A stretch of 64,000 bases of DNA from Linyphia triangularis. Its lineage: Eukaryota > Arthropoda > Arachnida > Araneae > Linyphiidae. Numbering within the stretch: the stretch's first letter is position 1; each line of letters begins with the position of its first letter. Shown here one piece after another: positions 50,637 to 63,190 of the stretch. A program made the translations under genes and the position numbers. The stretch lies in assembly GCA_963978545.1 (NCBI GenBank), contig OZ021722.1, forward strand, positions 35,295,365 to 35,359,364, read 5' to 3'. A model generated the notes under the pieces. It worked only from the letters and a program-made list of their open reading frames with translations. It had not been told where the DNA came from and searched no databases.

Positions 50637-51464
50637 CAGGGCCTGATTTACCATTAGGCCCACTAGGCCCGCGCCTAGGGGCCCGTAAATTTGGGGCCCC
50701 TCAAATTTTGAAAGTTTTCTGAAAATTTTAAATATAATGGTCTTTTTATGGGAAGTACTGAACAAAAATAATAAAAAAATTTGTAGTTACACATCCGCAA
50801 ATTCCATATTTTTTATAATCACAGAGAGTTAAGTTAGATAGGTTAACCTAATAAAACCTAATTAAGCAAATCTTTCCGGTTCAGCCAATCCTATACAACT
50901 TCTTCATATGTACTCGGAGACAAGGGCCTTACGCCGCTGTTCTCCTTCTCTCGTCTCTTGTAAAGAGATGTTCACCAACCGTCCAACCATGTACAACTTC
51001 TTATATTATGAAATGAAAGAGTCTTTGTGATTGATTGGTTTGCAGGCTCTTCCGTGAACTTTTTTGGCCCTCCTTTTTGGTGAGATCGTGGAAACAGTGG
51101 AAAGGTTACTTTGTATTATTTACAATTATTGTTATAAAATTAAGTAATCTTCATTATTATATAATTTGTGGATCCTGTGGTAAAATGTAAGTTTAAAATA
51201 CAGGAAAGTGTGCTTTAAAATCAGTGTTCATGGGGGGGGGGGGGGTCTTGATTAATTCAAAAGTTTTAAGGAAATCAAGATCATAATAATTATAACAAAA
51301 AAATCTTGTGAAAGTAAACTATAAGTTTTAATTGTAAAAAATTAGTCTTAACGAATGTAGCTCGATCTGGTAATATTGTGAAGTAAGGAAATAAATATTT
51401 GCTACTGGGGGGCCCTTCTCTGAATGTTGGGCCTACAGTAAAAAAAATTCTAAATCAGGCCCTG
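50637..51464 (+). mobile_element. complete hAT-type non-autonomous element, copy 2, with 8-bp TSD
   Basis: The 828-bp element has perfect 14-bp terminal inverted repeats: CAGGGCCTGATTTA at the left and its reverse complement TAAATCAGGCCCTG at the right. It is flanked by identical 8-bp duplications CTTTTGCG at 50629-50636 and 51465-51472. Termini of the CAGGG(C) type and 8-bp duplications are the signature of the hAT superfamily. There is no transposase ORF, so it must have been mobilised in trans. The interior holds a run of about 13 G near 51233. A second copy lies at the left edge of the window in the opposite orientation. Confidence 0.93.
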
Positions 51465-51472
51465 CTTTTGCG
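51465..51472. repeat. 8-bp target-site duplication CTTTTGCG (right)
   Basis: Identical to 50629-50636. Confidence 0.9.
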
Positions 51473-52340
51473 ATTGAGATTCCGGTAAATACTAACTGTT
51501 TATGTATTAGGGAACTAAGAAATATGAATTATATTCTCGTAATATGATTGATGAAGAAACTAAGATACGAATAAAAAATGCGGTTAAAATAATGACACAA
51601 GAATACGAAATAAATTTTGAAAGACTTTTTTTTACGTTTTATAATCTGGTTATTGGTTTGTTGTAGTTCGATAATTTGTAGATTTTCCCTGTGCACTGTT
51701 CAAAGTAATATTATTTCCATAACTATACGAATGAGTAAACATAAGGTAACTTTATTTACAGAGTATTATTATATGTTTAACAGTAAAAGAGTAGGAAAGG
51801 TTTCTCTTTGAAGTACTTTTTCTTAACTTTACCAGGAGAATAAAATAATAATAATAATAAAATAAAAAAGCATGCACTAAAATCTTGGTAATTTTAATGA
51901 GGTGTGTGTAAGTTTCCACACAGCACCACCTTATTTTAAAATAGAAACTACTAATTGAGTTTAAAAGTAATTTCAGTAGGAATTTCTATTTAAGTTATTA
52001 TTTTAAATGAACTCGCCTCTCATTTCTTATTCAATTATTCGGATTTTGTATGCAAATGTAATCCAAACAAAATATTAAAGTATTCTTTTATTTTTATTTT
52101 CTGACGTTCACATCAATATTTGTCTCAATCGTTTCCTACTTGAATTAGGTGATATCTTTGTATGAAGTTATTTTCTGCCAAATGGATGCAATGGATCTTT
52201 AGCTATTTGTTTTAAATCTAGGACAAAGACTTACTGAAGGACAATGTAACGGCTTACTTACTAGAGTTAGAAATGAAAATTATATTTTGCATCAATGAAA
52301 AGTATCAAAAGTAAAGCTTAAAATTAGATTAGTAGGTTTA

Positions 52341-52753
52341 CAGTGTGGCCACAAAACTCAGGAAAAGAAGTTCCCTGATATCCCTGATAGATTTCTAAAA
52401 AATTCCCTGATTTTACGGTAAACTTTTTTTAAAATTTCCCCAATTTTTCTAGATCTGTAGACACCCTGACCAAACAGGACATGTATGCTAAAGAGATAAC
52501 ATGCCAATTTTTTTTAAATAGCTTTGGTAGTAATGATAAGTTTAAATTATTCCGAAACATTAAATTTCTAACGATTACTACAACAAATTTTCGGGTAAGT
52601 GAGGTCAAAATACGTAAGATCGGGAAAACATGTCTGAAAATTTCCCTGATTTTCATGAAATTTTAAAAAGTTCCCTGACATTTCTCTGATTTTTTCTAGA
52701 ATCAAAAAGCTCCCTGATATTTCCCTGATTTTCCAGGTTCTGTGGGGACTCTG
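52341..52753. mobile_element. hAT-like MITE rich in TTCCCTGAT motifs
   Basis: The 413-bp segment has imperfect terminal inverted repeats: CAGTGTGGCCACAAAACTCA at the left, against CAGAGTCCCCACAGAACCTG read inward from the right end at 52753. Subterminal repeats of TTCCCTGAT / ATCAGGGAA occur many times inside. This arrangement resembles non-autonomous hAT elements. No clear 8-bp duplication is visible at these exact boundaries, so the ends or the superfamily could be slightly off. It lies inside the scro intron and has no coding capacity. Confidence 0.65.
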
Positions 52754-52986
52754 GTTTAGGTTGACAAACAATTGCTTTTTTTCATTGGCTGAAGGAAAGA
52801 ATGGAAATTTCATTTTTTCGATTTTTCGTTTTATATAAATATTAAAATTATTTTGTAATTTTTTCCGGAAAGTGAACTGTGTAATTTTTTAGCAGTTTTT
52901 TAATAAGAGTAGGTCACAAGAAGAAGGTGAAATTATTGATTTAATAGAAATATTTTTCAATTAATTTTATGAAGGTATTTGGAAAT

Positions 52987-53175
<189 letters not shown>

Positions 53176-53639
53176 AGTTTAGTTGTATAGTTTTTAATTA
53201 AAATAATCTATCAAATAGATTTCAAACCTTTTTATGGTATTTAAAATCTGCAAAATTGGTGAAAATAAATAATGTACCGCCATCTTCAGAATTATATTTT
53301 AATCTTGAGAAAAGTGGATTTGATGTGCAAATAAAGGGATCCTGCAAATTTCAGATCAAACTAAAATACCCAATTAAATTTCAGAATTATACGTCAAAGA
53401 ACAATAATATCCAAACTTGTAAATGAGTCTGTTGTTAGATATTTCAAAGTGGTTAAAACATTAAATATAAGCACAACATACTTCCCGTTCATCTTTGAAT
53501 CCCATCGAATTTAAGATAAATAAAACCAATCTCTCATTTCGCATTCAGATATTCTGCTCCTGTCAGCAAAAACAGCTCTTTAAAAAAAAAAAAAAAAAAA
53601 TAGGAAAAGTAAACCTTCAATCCGAATCGTTTTCTTTAT

Positions 53640-53960
53640 CTTATTCTTGCGGCCTCCCCACCCACGTCGGTTCGTTGGCCCACTAGAAACAGGCGGCTTT
53701 TTCGAAAAGAAATACTAACAGGGAAAAGGGGAGGGGGGAGGCACTCAGGTCAGCGTTACCTGTCTCCCCCATCATAGAAGTCCAGTTCTAAGTCGGCAGA
53801 AGGCCCGTCGTCGGTCAATATTTGCTCTGGAAATCCCCTTCTTTCAAAAAGTCTGTCTTTTTCCTCGATCTGTGGGTTCCGGGGGACAAGGCATGTGGTG
53901 GGTTTTGCGAAAGAAGAGGTCACCTTTCTGCTGACAAGGTTCTCGAATTTTTTGAAGAAA
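53640..53960 (-). other. GC-rich intronic island with a possible minus-strand exon
   Basis: On the minus strand a pyrimidine tract and CAG (ending at 53928) precede an open segment, 53927-53760, that is followed by a GTAACG donor-like sequence. The segment encodes an acidic peptide ending TDDGPSADLELDFYDGGD. The exon phase would not match scro exon 2, so it is not an alternative first coding exon spliced directly to it. It could be an exon of a nested transcript, a noncoding exon or a regulatory element. I do not recognise the peptide. Confidence 0.25.
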
Positions 53961-53969
53961 AAAAAGAAA

Positions 53970-56735
53970 GAAAGAAACCTCAACCCTCTTTTTATCGTTC
54001 ACAGATTACAATGGATGTATTCTAGTGGATATACATTTTTTTTAAAGAGTGCATTGGATTTCGATTGAATATAAGTTGAGTTTGGATGGATTGCGTTTTG
54101 TTTTGGGCATGAGTATTTATGTTTCGATTCATGTGATCATTCTGCTATAATTGAATGCTTTTTTTGTAATCATTGGAAAATCGTTTAGGTATGGTAATAA
54201 ATTTTTTTTGATGAATAGTTACCTCTATAAATATCTATGTCAAAGGTGGATTTTTGAATAATATCATAAAGCTTCTTTGTGGTTTTACTTTGTGTGCGGA
54301 ACTAGAGGTTCACAGGTCAGTTATCAATTTAGCCATTTTACACCATCTTGCCTCTTTATACTTAAACTGTTTAAGGGTTTAGTTAAAACTAATAAAGTTA
54401 TCAGGTGAATTTGCATTTATTTCAAACACTTTATTGGAATTCTTTTTAGAATTTCAGATATATTTTTTTTTCAATCGCATCTAGATTATAGTATTTCCTT
54501 TTAATGAGTTCATTGAATTCCCGTATTATTTAAATTTTTATTTAAGAAAGTACCAACTCATTAATTTCTATAATAAGCCTCCAAAAGACTTTTTTAATAA
54601 GCAGTAACCTCTAAATAGTTAAATTAAGTTCCTTATCTTTATCCTTCCATTAGTCTAATAAAATAATCCCCCTCCCCCAACTTCATATTAACTAGAAGGA
54701 TGTTTCAGTCTCACTCTAATCTATTTCTTGTACCACTAAATTACCCTCACTTTAAACTGAATAAAATAAATAATAAATGAATATTAAACTTTCCTTTATC
54801 ACTTAAGCTTATGTTAAAACTATCTCTAAATAGTCCCTCCCCCCCCCATCCACCCTTTTCCCCAAGGAAAAAAAATGTGTATCGTTTAAAATTCTTATTA
54901 AGTTTTAGGCACATATTCAAAATTAAAAATAAGCTAAATAACAATAGCAACAAGCTGTTTTTTCACATTTTCAATAAAAAAAAATTTTAGTGATGCATTT
55001 TGGCAACAAATACTTAAAGCATGGAAAATAAAATTGTCTGCATATTTTACTCCACAATACCCAATAAAAATCTGCTTTGTTAGAAAGTTAAACATTTTTA
55101 ATGTTCTGTACTATAGACAACATGTTTTTCAATTTCCCGCAGCAATAAAAGCTTTGCCATTCAACTAATTATTATTATTTAGGATTATTCGAATTCATTA
55201 CTATGGTTCTTCTAGCATACACTATACATTTCAAACATATTTCAGGCTGCTTTTTTAGTTCGTCAAATACAAGTTTTTGATTAAATAAAACATACAACGT
55301 CATAAATGTAATACAATGACAATTAACCGGTAAAATCCAAAACGTTATTGTAATTTAACTTTTTATCAATACAAGGATACATTGTATCAACTTTCGCCTT
55401 TCTGGGTAGAAATCATAAGGATAAACAATTTGTTTAAAAAGCAGTTCAGCAAATTGAGTACCCTTTACTCCAGTAGAAAAGTAAAAAGGTTGGTCATCAG
55501 TCATGGTGATATGACAATGTAGGTTTAAAGTAACAGATGATTCCTAATCTGGCCTTTTAAAAAAATTTGGCCATTGACAAATATGGAACGCGCAAAAATG
55601 TGTTTTTCACTCAATAAGAATTAGGAAACAGCTGCTTCGCTAGGTTTGAAATGAGAGTGAAACACATGGCTTAAAATACTGTAAATAAAATATAAAAGAT
55701 TAGCAAGATAAAAATTAAATGCACGTCTTTAGTTTTATGAAGTTGCCTTATTATTTACAAATTGTCTCATGTCTTTTTTTAACCTTTAATTTTACAAAAA
55801 CTTACTGAAGGAATGTACTTACATAATAATTTTGTGTCAAATGTTGCTAAATGTTTTGTGTTAAAAAGCAATGCCTTATAATATCTTCAGAGCCATTTAT
55901 AAACTTTCATCAATTTACAGTAAAAAAGCAACAACCTGCTGAGAGCACTTTTCTTCACTATTTTGTTAGAAAATAAGAAAAAGAAAAATCGCTGTTACTA
56001 TATGATTGCAGTAAGCAAAAATCATTCTCGTCGTCTTTTTCCTCTCACATTATAGTTTTCTATAATATTCATTTAAAAGACGTATCAAATGTTTTATTTT
56101 TCTACTACTTTCCATATTTATCAATCGTAAAAGTTTAAATCCAAGAGCCTTGCAAAATGTGTAATTTTTTTTTTTGTAATGATAAAACTTCAATACACAG
56201 AGAAAAGACTTTGTTTTAATCTCTTAAAACAATACCAATGACTTGCGTCACTTGCACTCCCTATAGACCACATCAATCGTTCAACACGGAAATGTCACGA
56301 TACATCAAAAACCTTTTCCTCGTGAATAGGTGTACCATTAGGTCAATAACCTGCGATTCGATATGGCAGAGGCCTTTTAAAAAGTCATCCACCTAAAAAA
56401 TACCAACACTAACTTTCATTTGCAAGAGAAGCTAAAAACATTCTGTCTTAAAAAAAGCGCGACAAACGAGCTCTCTCTTTAAAAAAAAAAGAAGGGAAAA
56501 AAAAAATGCGTTTAGTTTGAACTTTCTTCGTAGACATTTCACTGTACTCAAATTTCTGCTCTTCTCGCGCAGGTTCTTCTGTTCCAAACTCACAGGTTCA
56601 GCAAATAAAACGAGGCCATTACATATTGATTTAGGCATCGTCTTTCAGCACGGTGGAAGTTTCAGTGGATGAGGGGGGAGAACGAGGAGAATCGGGGAAA
56701 TCAATTCCTAAAATTGTTTCTAGGTCCTTTACGCT
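53970..56735. other. AT-rich intron sequence, nothing identified
   Basis: No recognisable features; short C and T runs only. Confidence 0.6.
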
Positions 56736-56739
56736 TTTA

Positions 56740-57105
56740 TCCCAGGTTCAGGTGCGCATATTGTTTCCTGACTTGGAGACGGTTGTTTAAGTTGCGGAAA
56801 GGGTTCCCATGTTGTGGGTTGTGGTCGTTGACATGGGAGTGTCTGGGAGTAGTTAGTTCTCAGGTGAACATAGGTTGGTTCTTGGTTTGTTTTATCTTCT
56901 TGTGTGTTGTTTGATTTTTTAAAATTACCCAAAGGGTTCCCATCTTATGGGTTCTGGTCGTTGACTTGTAAGCATAGGGGGTACTTGTTCATCAGGTGAA
57001 CGTAGTTTGATGGCTAGCTACCATTGTTTTTCCTACTTGGGTATTAACTCTTTAAATTATCGAAAGGGACCCGTTATGGATTGTGATTGTTGACTTTCAG
57101 ATTTT
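56740..57105. repeat. degenerate tandem repeat, about 132-bp period, three units
   Basis: AAAGGGTTCCCAT...GGGTT(G/C)TGGTCGTTGAC recurs near 56799, 56931 and, weaker, 57063. Between units lies TCAGGTGAACATAGGTT or TCAGGTGAACGTAGTTT. A partial preceding unit starts near 56745. It is intronic and the small ORFs over it are not believed. Confidence 0.8.
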
Positions 57106-58595
57106 AGTTTAACATTATACGTTCTTAGAAAGTGTATCCTTAATTTCTTGTTGTACGGTTTTCCAAAATTACTGCAGATGTTTTTATTTGAACACAGCTT
57201 AGTAACTAATTCATGGTGTAACTTATTCTCTTAAAATTTAGTTTTTTTGGTATTTGCCTGTTTTTAGTACATCCAGTTTCTGAAAAAATCAAATTTAATG
57301 CCTGTAAAATCTGTAAAAATTCTTCTAAATATTATTTTTCATTTAATTTAGCTGAGATTATTTTAAAATTAAATTTCATGCAAAGTAGTTTTTTATTGCA
57401 TGCAGATATCTTATATAAAAATGAAAATGCAAGGAATGAAAGATTTCTGTCGCATACAAAAATAACGCCAAATCTTGAGATTTTTTTAATTTCTTCCCTT
57501 TTAGTTCTGATGTAAAAACCAATGTTTTAAAATTATTGCAACAAATTTACAGAAAAAAGTATTATTTACAGTTACTATACAGAAATAATCATACAGAAAT
57601 TTATAACAGAATTTTTTATCTCAGTTACAGAAGTTGTAAAATTTTCAGGAAATTTTTGCTTTACGAGTGTTAAACATATAGAATTAAGTCATAGTAATTA
57701 AAACATTGGATATTTTTTAATAAAAAAGAATGATACGAAATATTTAAAAAAAAATCATTTAAAAAGAAAAATAATACGTCAGTATAAGGACCAGAAGATC
57801 CTTCTTCATTCTAATAAGCAAGTAACGTTAAGACCTTTTCAATAAACTTTTTGAGATTGAGTTGAGTGCATTTTTTATACTAAGCTTTAAGGTAGAATAT
57901 AAGTGTGGGTGATATGGCTCTTTTTTAAAATTGTAACAATTTAATAAAATAATATGAATTTGTTCAGTTAAAATACTTATAAACAATGGAATTTACAATG
58001 GAGTCAGTTTTTCTAAAGACATAAACATTTATCCATAAAACACACGTTAAAAAGATTTCAGGTAATGTGTCTGTACTCTTTTCAAATTACCAATATTTCT
58101 CAAATAAACCAAAACTGTGTTTGGTTATTTTTTAAATGTAGTAAATTCTTCTGTTATATCTCTTGCTCGGGTATTAAAAGTTATAAATATAAGAGTTTTG
58201 GCATTCATAACATAATAAAATCACGGTATTAATTAGTGCTTGTGCATTTTTTTTAACGTATTCAATTAAAGTAACTATTAAATAATGATACCTAATGATC
58301 TTATATTTTGTCTATCAGTAAAGTTGGAGAGTCACTGGAGTTTAAAAATTAACCTTGATCAGAATACCTGGATTAGCAGTTTAAAAATTTCCCCACACAT
58401 ATTCCAATAGATTAGATTAAATTACTCAAGTTCAACCTCTTTACAACATTTTTTTTTTTTTTCTTCTTATGGAAACGTTAGAAATTAAAATAATGTGAAT
58501 TTTAGCTCGGAATAAGTTTATACATATCATACAAATTAAAGAAAAATTTAGTCAAAACCAAAAATTTGATTATTAAAATCAGAGCTTTGATAGTG

Positions 58596-58598
<3 letters not shown>

Positions 58599-58626
<28 letters not shown>
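58599..58626. repeat. poly(T) run, 28 bp
   Basis: Uninterrupted T run in the scro intron. Confidence 0.95.
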
Positions 58627-58629
<3 letters not shown>

Positions 58630-59455
58630 GTTTCATTCAAACACAATTTTTTGTAATTATAACGAAGGAGGTAAAGTATTAAAAGTAAAAACAGTGTTAT
58701 AATTTTTTTTTTTTATGAATTTTTTTTAAATATCTGTTAGAATTTTGAGACATACTAATTAGTAGAGTACAATAATTGTAAATGAATTAGTTGTTTGGAA
58801 ATATAAGAATATATAAAATTAATAGTTCATAGTATATAAAAATGAAAGTGGAAAATATCTAACGATACAAGAAACTTCTTTAAAAAATTGATAAATGTAG
58901 CTCCTCATTTATTGAAAATGCATGTATTAGAATAAAAGAAAACTCGTTGAAGAATATAGATCATGTGTACCATGCTAATTGTTATCAATTCTAAATTTTA
59001 TTTCGTAATCTATTTTGAGATAAAATCTCATTAATATTTCAGAAAAGTTTTTAATTTAATTACAAAGTTTAAATCGTATATCTATACATTCTGATAAGAA
59101 AATTATTTAAAAAAAGATTTTAAGTAACAATTTAAACAAAGAATCTAAAGTAACAAATTTAAACAAAGTTTAACTATCAATCAGGTTAACGTTGACTGAT
59201 AAAAGTAAACAAAATTTAATTTAAGAAACTTATCTGTAAAGACATAAATATTATTCTAATTGATTATAATTTTTTTTATTAACTAAGTAATTTAAGATGT
59301 CAAATTGTAGTGTAGCGACAGATACCAAATTTTCAAAAATTTCGACTAACTTTTAAATCGATTTAATTGTTAGTTGGAGGGGAACGTTTCATTCCAACTC
59401 AGCAGCGCCTACGGCCTTTAAAGCAGGGGGAAATGTCCTTTTGGTCAGTTTAGGA

Positions 59456-59458
<3 letters not shown>

Positions 59459-59489
<31 letters not shown>
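59459..59489. repeat. poly(T) run, 31 bp, next to a short GC-richer segment
   Basis: T run following AGCAGCGCCTACGGCC... (59400-59458). The juxtaposition could mark a retroposed fragment, but no target duplication is evident. Confidence 0.8.
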
Positions 59490-59493
<4 letters not shown>

Positions 59494-62210
59494 GTCATCA
59501 TATATAACTCATGCATATCATAAAAATTGCTTTGAAATTACTTTTATACTAGGTTTTGCTCTCGTCAACTTAAGCAAAAACTAGTAAATCACTTTTGGAT
59601 AGCAACTTCATTTTTCTTAGATCGACGGATATATGATTGATTGATTGGTTGGTGTGAGATTTTTTCTCACCTACTGGCTTTTTATTTCTCTGATATATGA
59701 CACGTGAATATGGTCGATAATCCATGTATTTTCACCTAAGACTTTTGAGGTAATGTACACTTGCATGCAAAACTCGAATGTTAACTTCTTTTCTGTAACT
59801 CAAGAAGCCACGAATGTAATCTTGACTGTCTGACAATCTCATTCTGAGTATTGGTGTATTAAAATAAAACATATACTTTGCCTTCGTTCATGCTGTTTGT
59901 ACATCAAGTAAAAATTGTTCAACTATAAAATAAGAATCGATTAAATTATAAATGGAAGGGTTGTTGGAATGATTCCGATTTTTCACATTGGACGAAGGTG
60001 GGATGTGTAATATTAGTTTCTGAATCTTATCCGGCTCTCTAAAATGTTTAATTATAGAAATTTTTACTAACGAAGGTGTATGTTGAATACAAAAGGTGCA
60101 AAAATTAAAACTTTCAGAAGTGGTAGTTATAAAATATGTTTTTGGTTCGTATTCCTTCATTTCCTTAGCTCTCAACTGTAATTTACATTTCAAAACTTAT
60201 CTAAAGATGAAACATTATGAGTTAATCTATACATCGAATAACTTATGATTTTGGAAGTATTTTTTGTAATAGCGGGTCTCTTTTTCTCTGAAGCAATTTA
60301 CAGATTAAAAAGGTACTGAAGAATTTAATTGATTAATTCATTCTGGAATGGCGTATTCTGTTCTGATTTATTTTGACCTGTTTTTTGAAATTGGAAACTT
60401 AATACTAACTTTACATATTCTTATTCGCCAATCTAAACTATTGATCAGATAATCACAATAAATCTGAACAGATAACTTCTTCGTCCAATTTAATTACTTC
60501 ATAAAATAAATCGTTTCTGCACCTAGTTATATAAATAGAGATTAAATTGTAATGAATAGTGAGAATTTTGACTCTAGAAATGTTTAAAATTATCAATGTT
60601 AATAATGTCACAAGAGCATTAAAGGTTTGCTATCGTGATCCTATACAATCTTAGAATTATTGTGATGGTATAATTTCGTTGCAGTGAAAATTATGAAATC
60701 TTATTAATCTTTTTGTTACTAACTGTTTGGAGGTAGTATTTTGCTTTAAGGGTGGAATTGCTTAATTCGAGAAAAAGTTTTTCTTCTTTTTTCTTCCCCC
60801 CCCCCCTTTTTTTTTTTTTTCTTTCTTTTCAAAAGTTATAGAAGTTTTATGGAAATTTGAAAATGTATGTAAATTTATCAAAAAAGTAGTATGCAATGTA
60901 ATTGATAGCATTTTCAATCAATTGAGCCTAAGCAAATGCTGAGCTTTAAATAAAAAGCGACACAAATTTTTAGAGAGATTGCATGTATTTTGTAAGTGCT
61001 TTTGTTTTGCCGAAAACCAATTTTATTTAAGTTTTAAAATCCGTTAAATTATAATTAACAGCTTATAATAATCATATTTGTCAATTCTCTATAAATACTC
61101 TTTATAATACGTGTTTTTCATGTATGTATACATATCACTTTATCAAATTTATCACAAAGACACTTTTATATTTTGTAGCATCTACGATTTAATTGCCAAA
61201 ATAGGTGAAGGAAAAATTTGATCACTCAGACATAATGCTAGCTTTCAATGAGTTTTCACAAATAAGTTTTTAAAATACTCTTTCACAGGAAAAGTATCTA
61301 AGTTTAAAATTATTTTTAACACTCATTTTTATCATTTTTAAAGTTGTATAAAAATACACTTTGAAGATCTTGAAGTTGTTTTTAGACCCTAAAGTTATTG
61401 CCAACTATATATTAAATAATGAAATATCCAAACACAAGTAATTCTAAATATCGATTACAAATATAAATTCAAATTTTTAATAAATTTGCATAATTTTATT
61501 TCAGTATATTACTTTTGATATTTAAAAATGATGTCAATCTCTAACCATGCGAATGAGCTTAGTTCTCTTTTAAATATTTCAAATCATACACTATTCATAC
61601 AAAAATTATATTTCTATTCATACTTTAATTTATGAACACCAAAAATTGTCATTATAACTTCAACAATGTTGTCTTAACTCATATTTTACAGCATATTATG
61701 TGATATATTCAACAAAGTTACGATCTAGTACAATAATATCATCTTTTCTTGCCCTGGCAATTTCAATATTACCTACTTTTCCAGATCAGTAAAAAATAAG
61801 AACGCTTTTATTAGAAGATCATCATTACAGTTTGTTGGGTTACTTACTGGATTGACTTTAGCTCTCCAAATAATAATAAAAATACCATATTAACCCATCT
61901 GATCATTCAAAATTACATACAAGCATTTGAAGCAATACATAAAAGACTAAATTAATCCTGTAAATGCTGTAACATAATTAAAGTTTGAATCATATATTGG
62001 AAACATAAGACTTCGAAACCCAGTATCAAAACCAGATATATGTTAATGGATCTTCACGCTTTCAGTTGTTTAAGGATTTATGACATTTAAAACTTCACAT
62101 CTTAGAGCGCAAAATATTTATCACTATATTTTAAATTGGAACAAAAGAATTTGATATTTTTTGATGAAAATGATTTTTCAAATATAGTATTAAAAAATTA
62201 GTTTACTCAC

Positions 62211-62529
62211 TTGCAAATCGAGGATCCGGAGTGGCGCTGTACCATCCTGGTGCTGACTGCCTCACGTCCCCGTAGTGTGCTGAGATGTCCGTCCCATTGC
62301 AGTACTGTGCCGGGAAGGAGTTGGGGTGCGAGAGCTGGGACATGTGCATGTAGGGGTTGGTGACGGGCACGTTCATGGCCTGTGACTGGTGGGGACTCCT
62401 GTAGCCAAGTCCTGAATTATCTGATGCCGCGGCGGCAGCGGCTGCGACGGCCTTCTTGTAGCTCTCCTCGAGTGGGCTCAGAATGTCGGTCACGGAAAAC
62501 GGGGTAGAATGTTTGGGACTCAGGGACAT
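62211..62529 (-). CDS. scro: Nkx2.1/scarecrow homeobox protein, coding exon 1 (N-terminal part)
   Basis: This exon encodes residues 1-106 plus the first base of codon 107 of an NK2-class homeodomain transcription factor, which acts in the nucleus. The N-terminus MSLSPKHSTPFSVTDILSP matches the start of vertebrate NKX2-1 (MSMSPKHTTPFSV...). Residues about 11-26 form the TN motif (FSVTDILSPLEESYKK), an EH1-like Groucho co-repressor contact in this family. A short poly-Ala tract follows. The exon ends with the conserved block APGWYSATPDPRFA. The ATG at 62529 was chosen because it matches the family start, has G at -3, and no in-frame ATG lies between it and the upstream stop at 62656-62658. The frame is open without an ATG for about 42 codons upstream, so an N-terminally extended form from another 5' exon is possible. 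The donor at 62210 reads GTGAGT. Confidence 0.93.
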
Positions 62530-62659
62530 TGCTTCACCAACAACGCCAGAGCCGGACAGCCCCTTCCACGAAAGGTGGAATGGATCTCTGGCGAGTTCTT
62601 CTTCTGTGAGGAAGTCCACCGTTACCTTATAGAACCCCCAATCTGACAGATTCCACTAA

Positions 62660-62820
62660 CTACAGTCCTTGAGGAAAATCCAGTTCAAAGTCCACTGTCA
62701 GTCAGCTACTTGAAGCGGGAGTTCCAAGTCTACTGGGTAATGCTTGAATACCAAGTCCAGTGTCAGCTACTTGAAGAGGGATGCCAAGTCCACAGTCACT
62801 CTCGGCAGTACTTGAGGATG
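62660..62820. repeat. degenerate tandem repeat in the 5' leader (about 61-bp period)
   Basis: The block GTCAGCTACTTGAAG occurs at 62701-62715 and again at 62762-62776, each preceded by an AAGTCCA(C/G)TGTC-like segment. Weaker derivatives (CTACAGTCCTTGAGG near 62660, AGTACTTGAGG near 62807) lie on either side. It sits between the putative initiators and the start codon. Confidence 0.7.
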
Positions 62821-62970
62821 GCGTGATGGCAGTCAACTGACACCGATCTGTAGGGTCTAGGGGGTGTAGTGCTGTACAGAAACTGACCTACTCGGATGTG
62901 TGAGTGGGGAAGGGGGTTTCGAGAATGCGTCCAATGGGGCTATCGACGTGTGATTGACGTTCTCACCAAG

Positions 62971-62980
62971 GCGCATGCGC
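62971..62980. promoter_or_regulatory. NRF1/Ewg-type palindromic site GCGCATGCGC
   Basis: An exact palindrome embedded in GGCGCATGCGCC, matching the known NRF1 consensus YGCGCAYGCGCR. It lies about 440 bp upstream of the start codon inside the GC-rich island. Binding is inferred. Confidence 0.5.
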
Positions 62981-63190
62981 CTGCAATGTCTCACACACTA
63001 AAATGCATTCCAAAGAAGAAAACAAAAGAGACAAGGAAAATCGGATTTGTATCCCGTTCTAATTGTTCGTGTGGCCGAGGATAGAGACGGGTCCCGACTG
63101 GAGATGAGGATGGGATGGAGATGAAGAGAGAGAGCAGTGAGAGAGAAGGTGTGAGCGAGAAGGGGGTGGAGTCCACTTGACTCAAACGAA

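Larger units (their letters stand above)
57110..62200. other. AT-rich intron sequence downstream of exon 1, nothing identified
   Basis: Homopolymer runs and a C/T-rich block at about 60790-60830. The 101-codon ORF at 59888-60193 has no recognisable domain. Confidence 0.6.

Noticed and set aside
52333..52761. 8-bp target duplication around the MITE at 52341-52753
   Set aside because: TAGGTTTA on the left and GTTTAGGT on the right only share a shifted GGTTTA/GTTTAGG; not a true duplication at these ends.
53760..53927. Alternative first coding exon of scro
   Set aside because: The donor leaves two bases of a codon, whereas exon 2 needs one; splicing would shift the homeodomain frame.
62530..62619. 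GTG-initiated reading of exon 1 from 62619
   Set aside because: GTG is not a normal start in animals; the ATG at 62529 matches the family N-terminus. The upstream part is only an open frame.
62626..62632. TATA box (TATAAGG on the gene strand)
   Set aside because: It would put the start about 70 nt before the ATG with no initiator at the right distance; the island looks like a CpG-type promoter instead.
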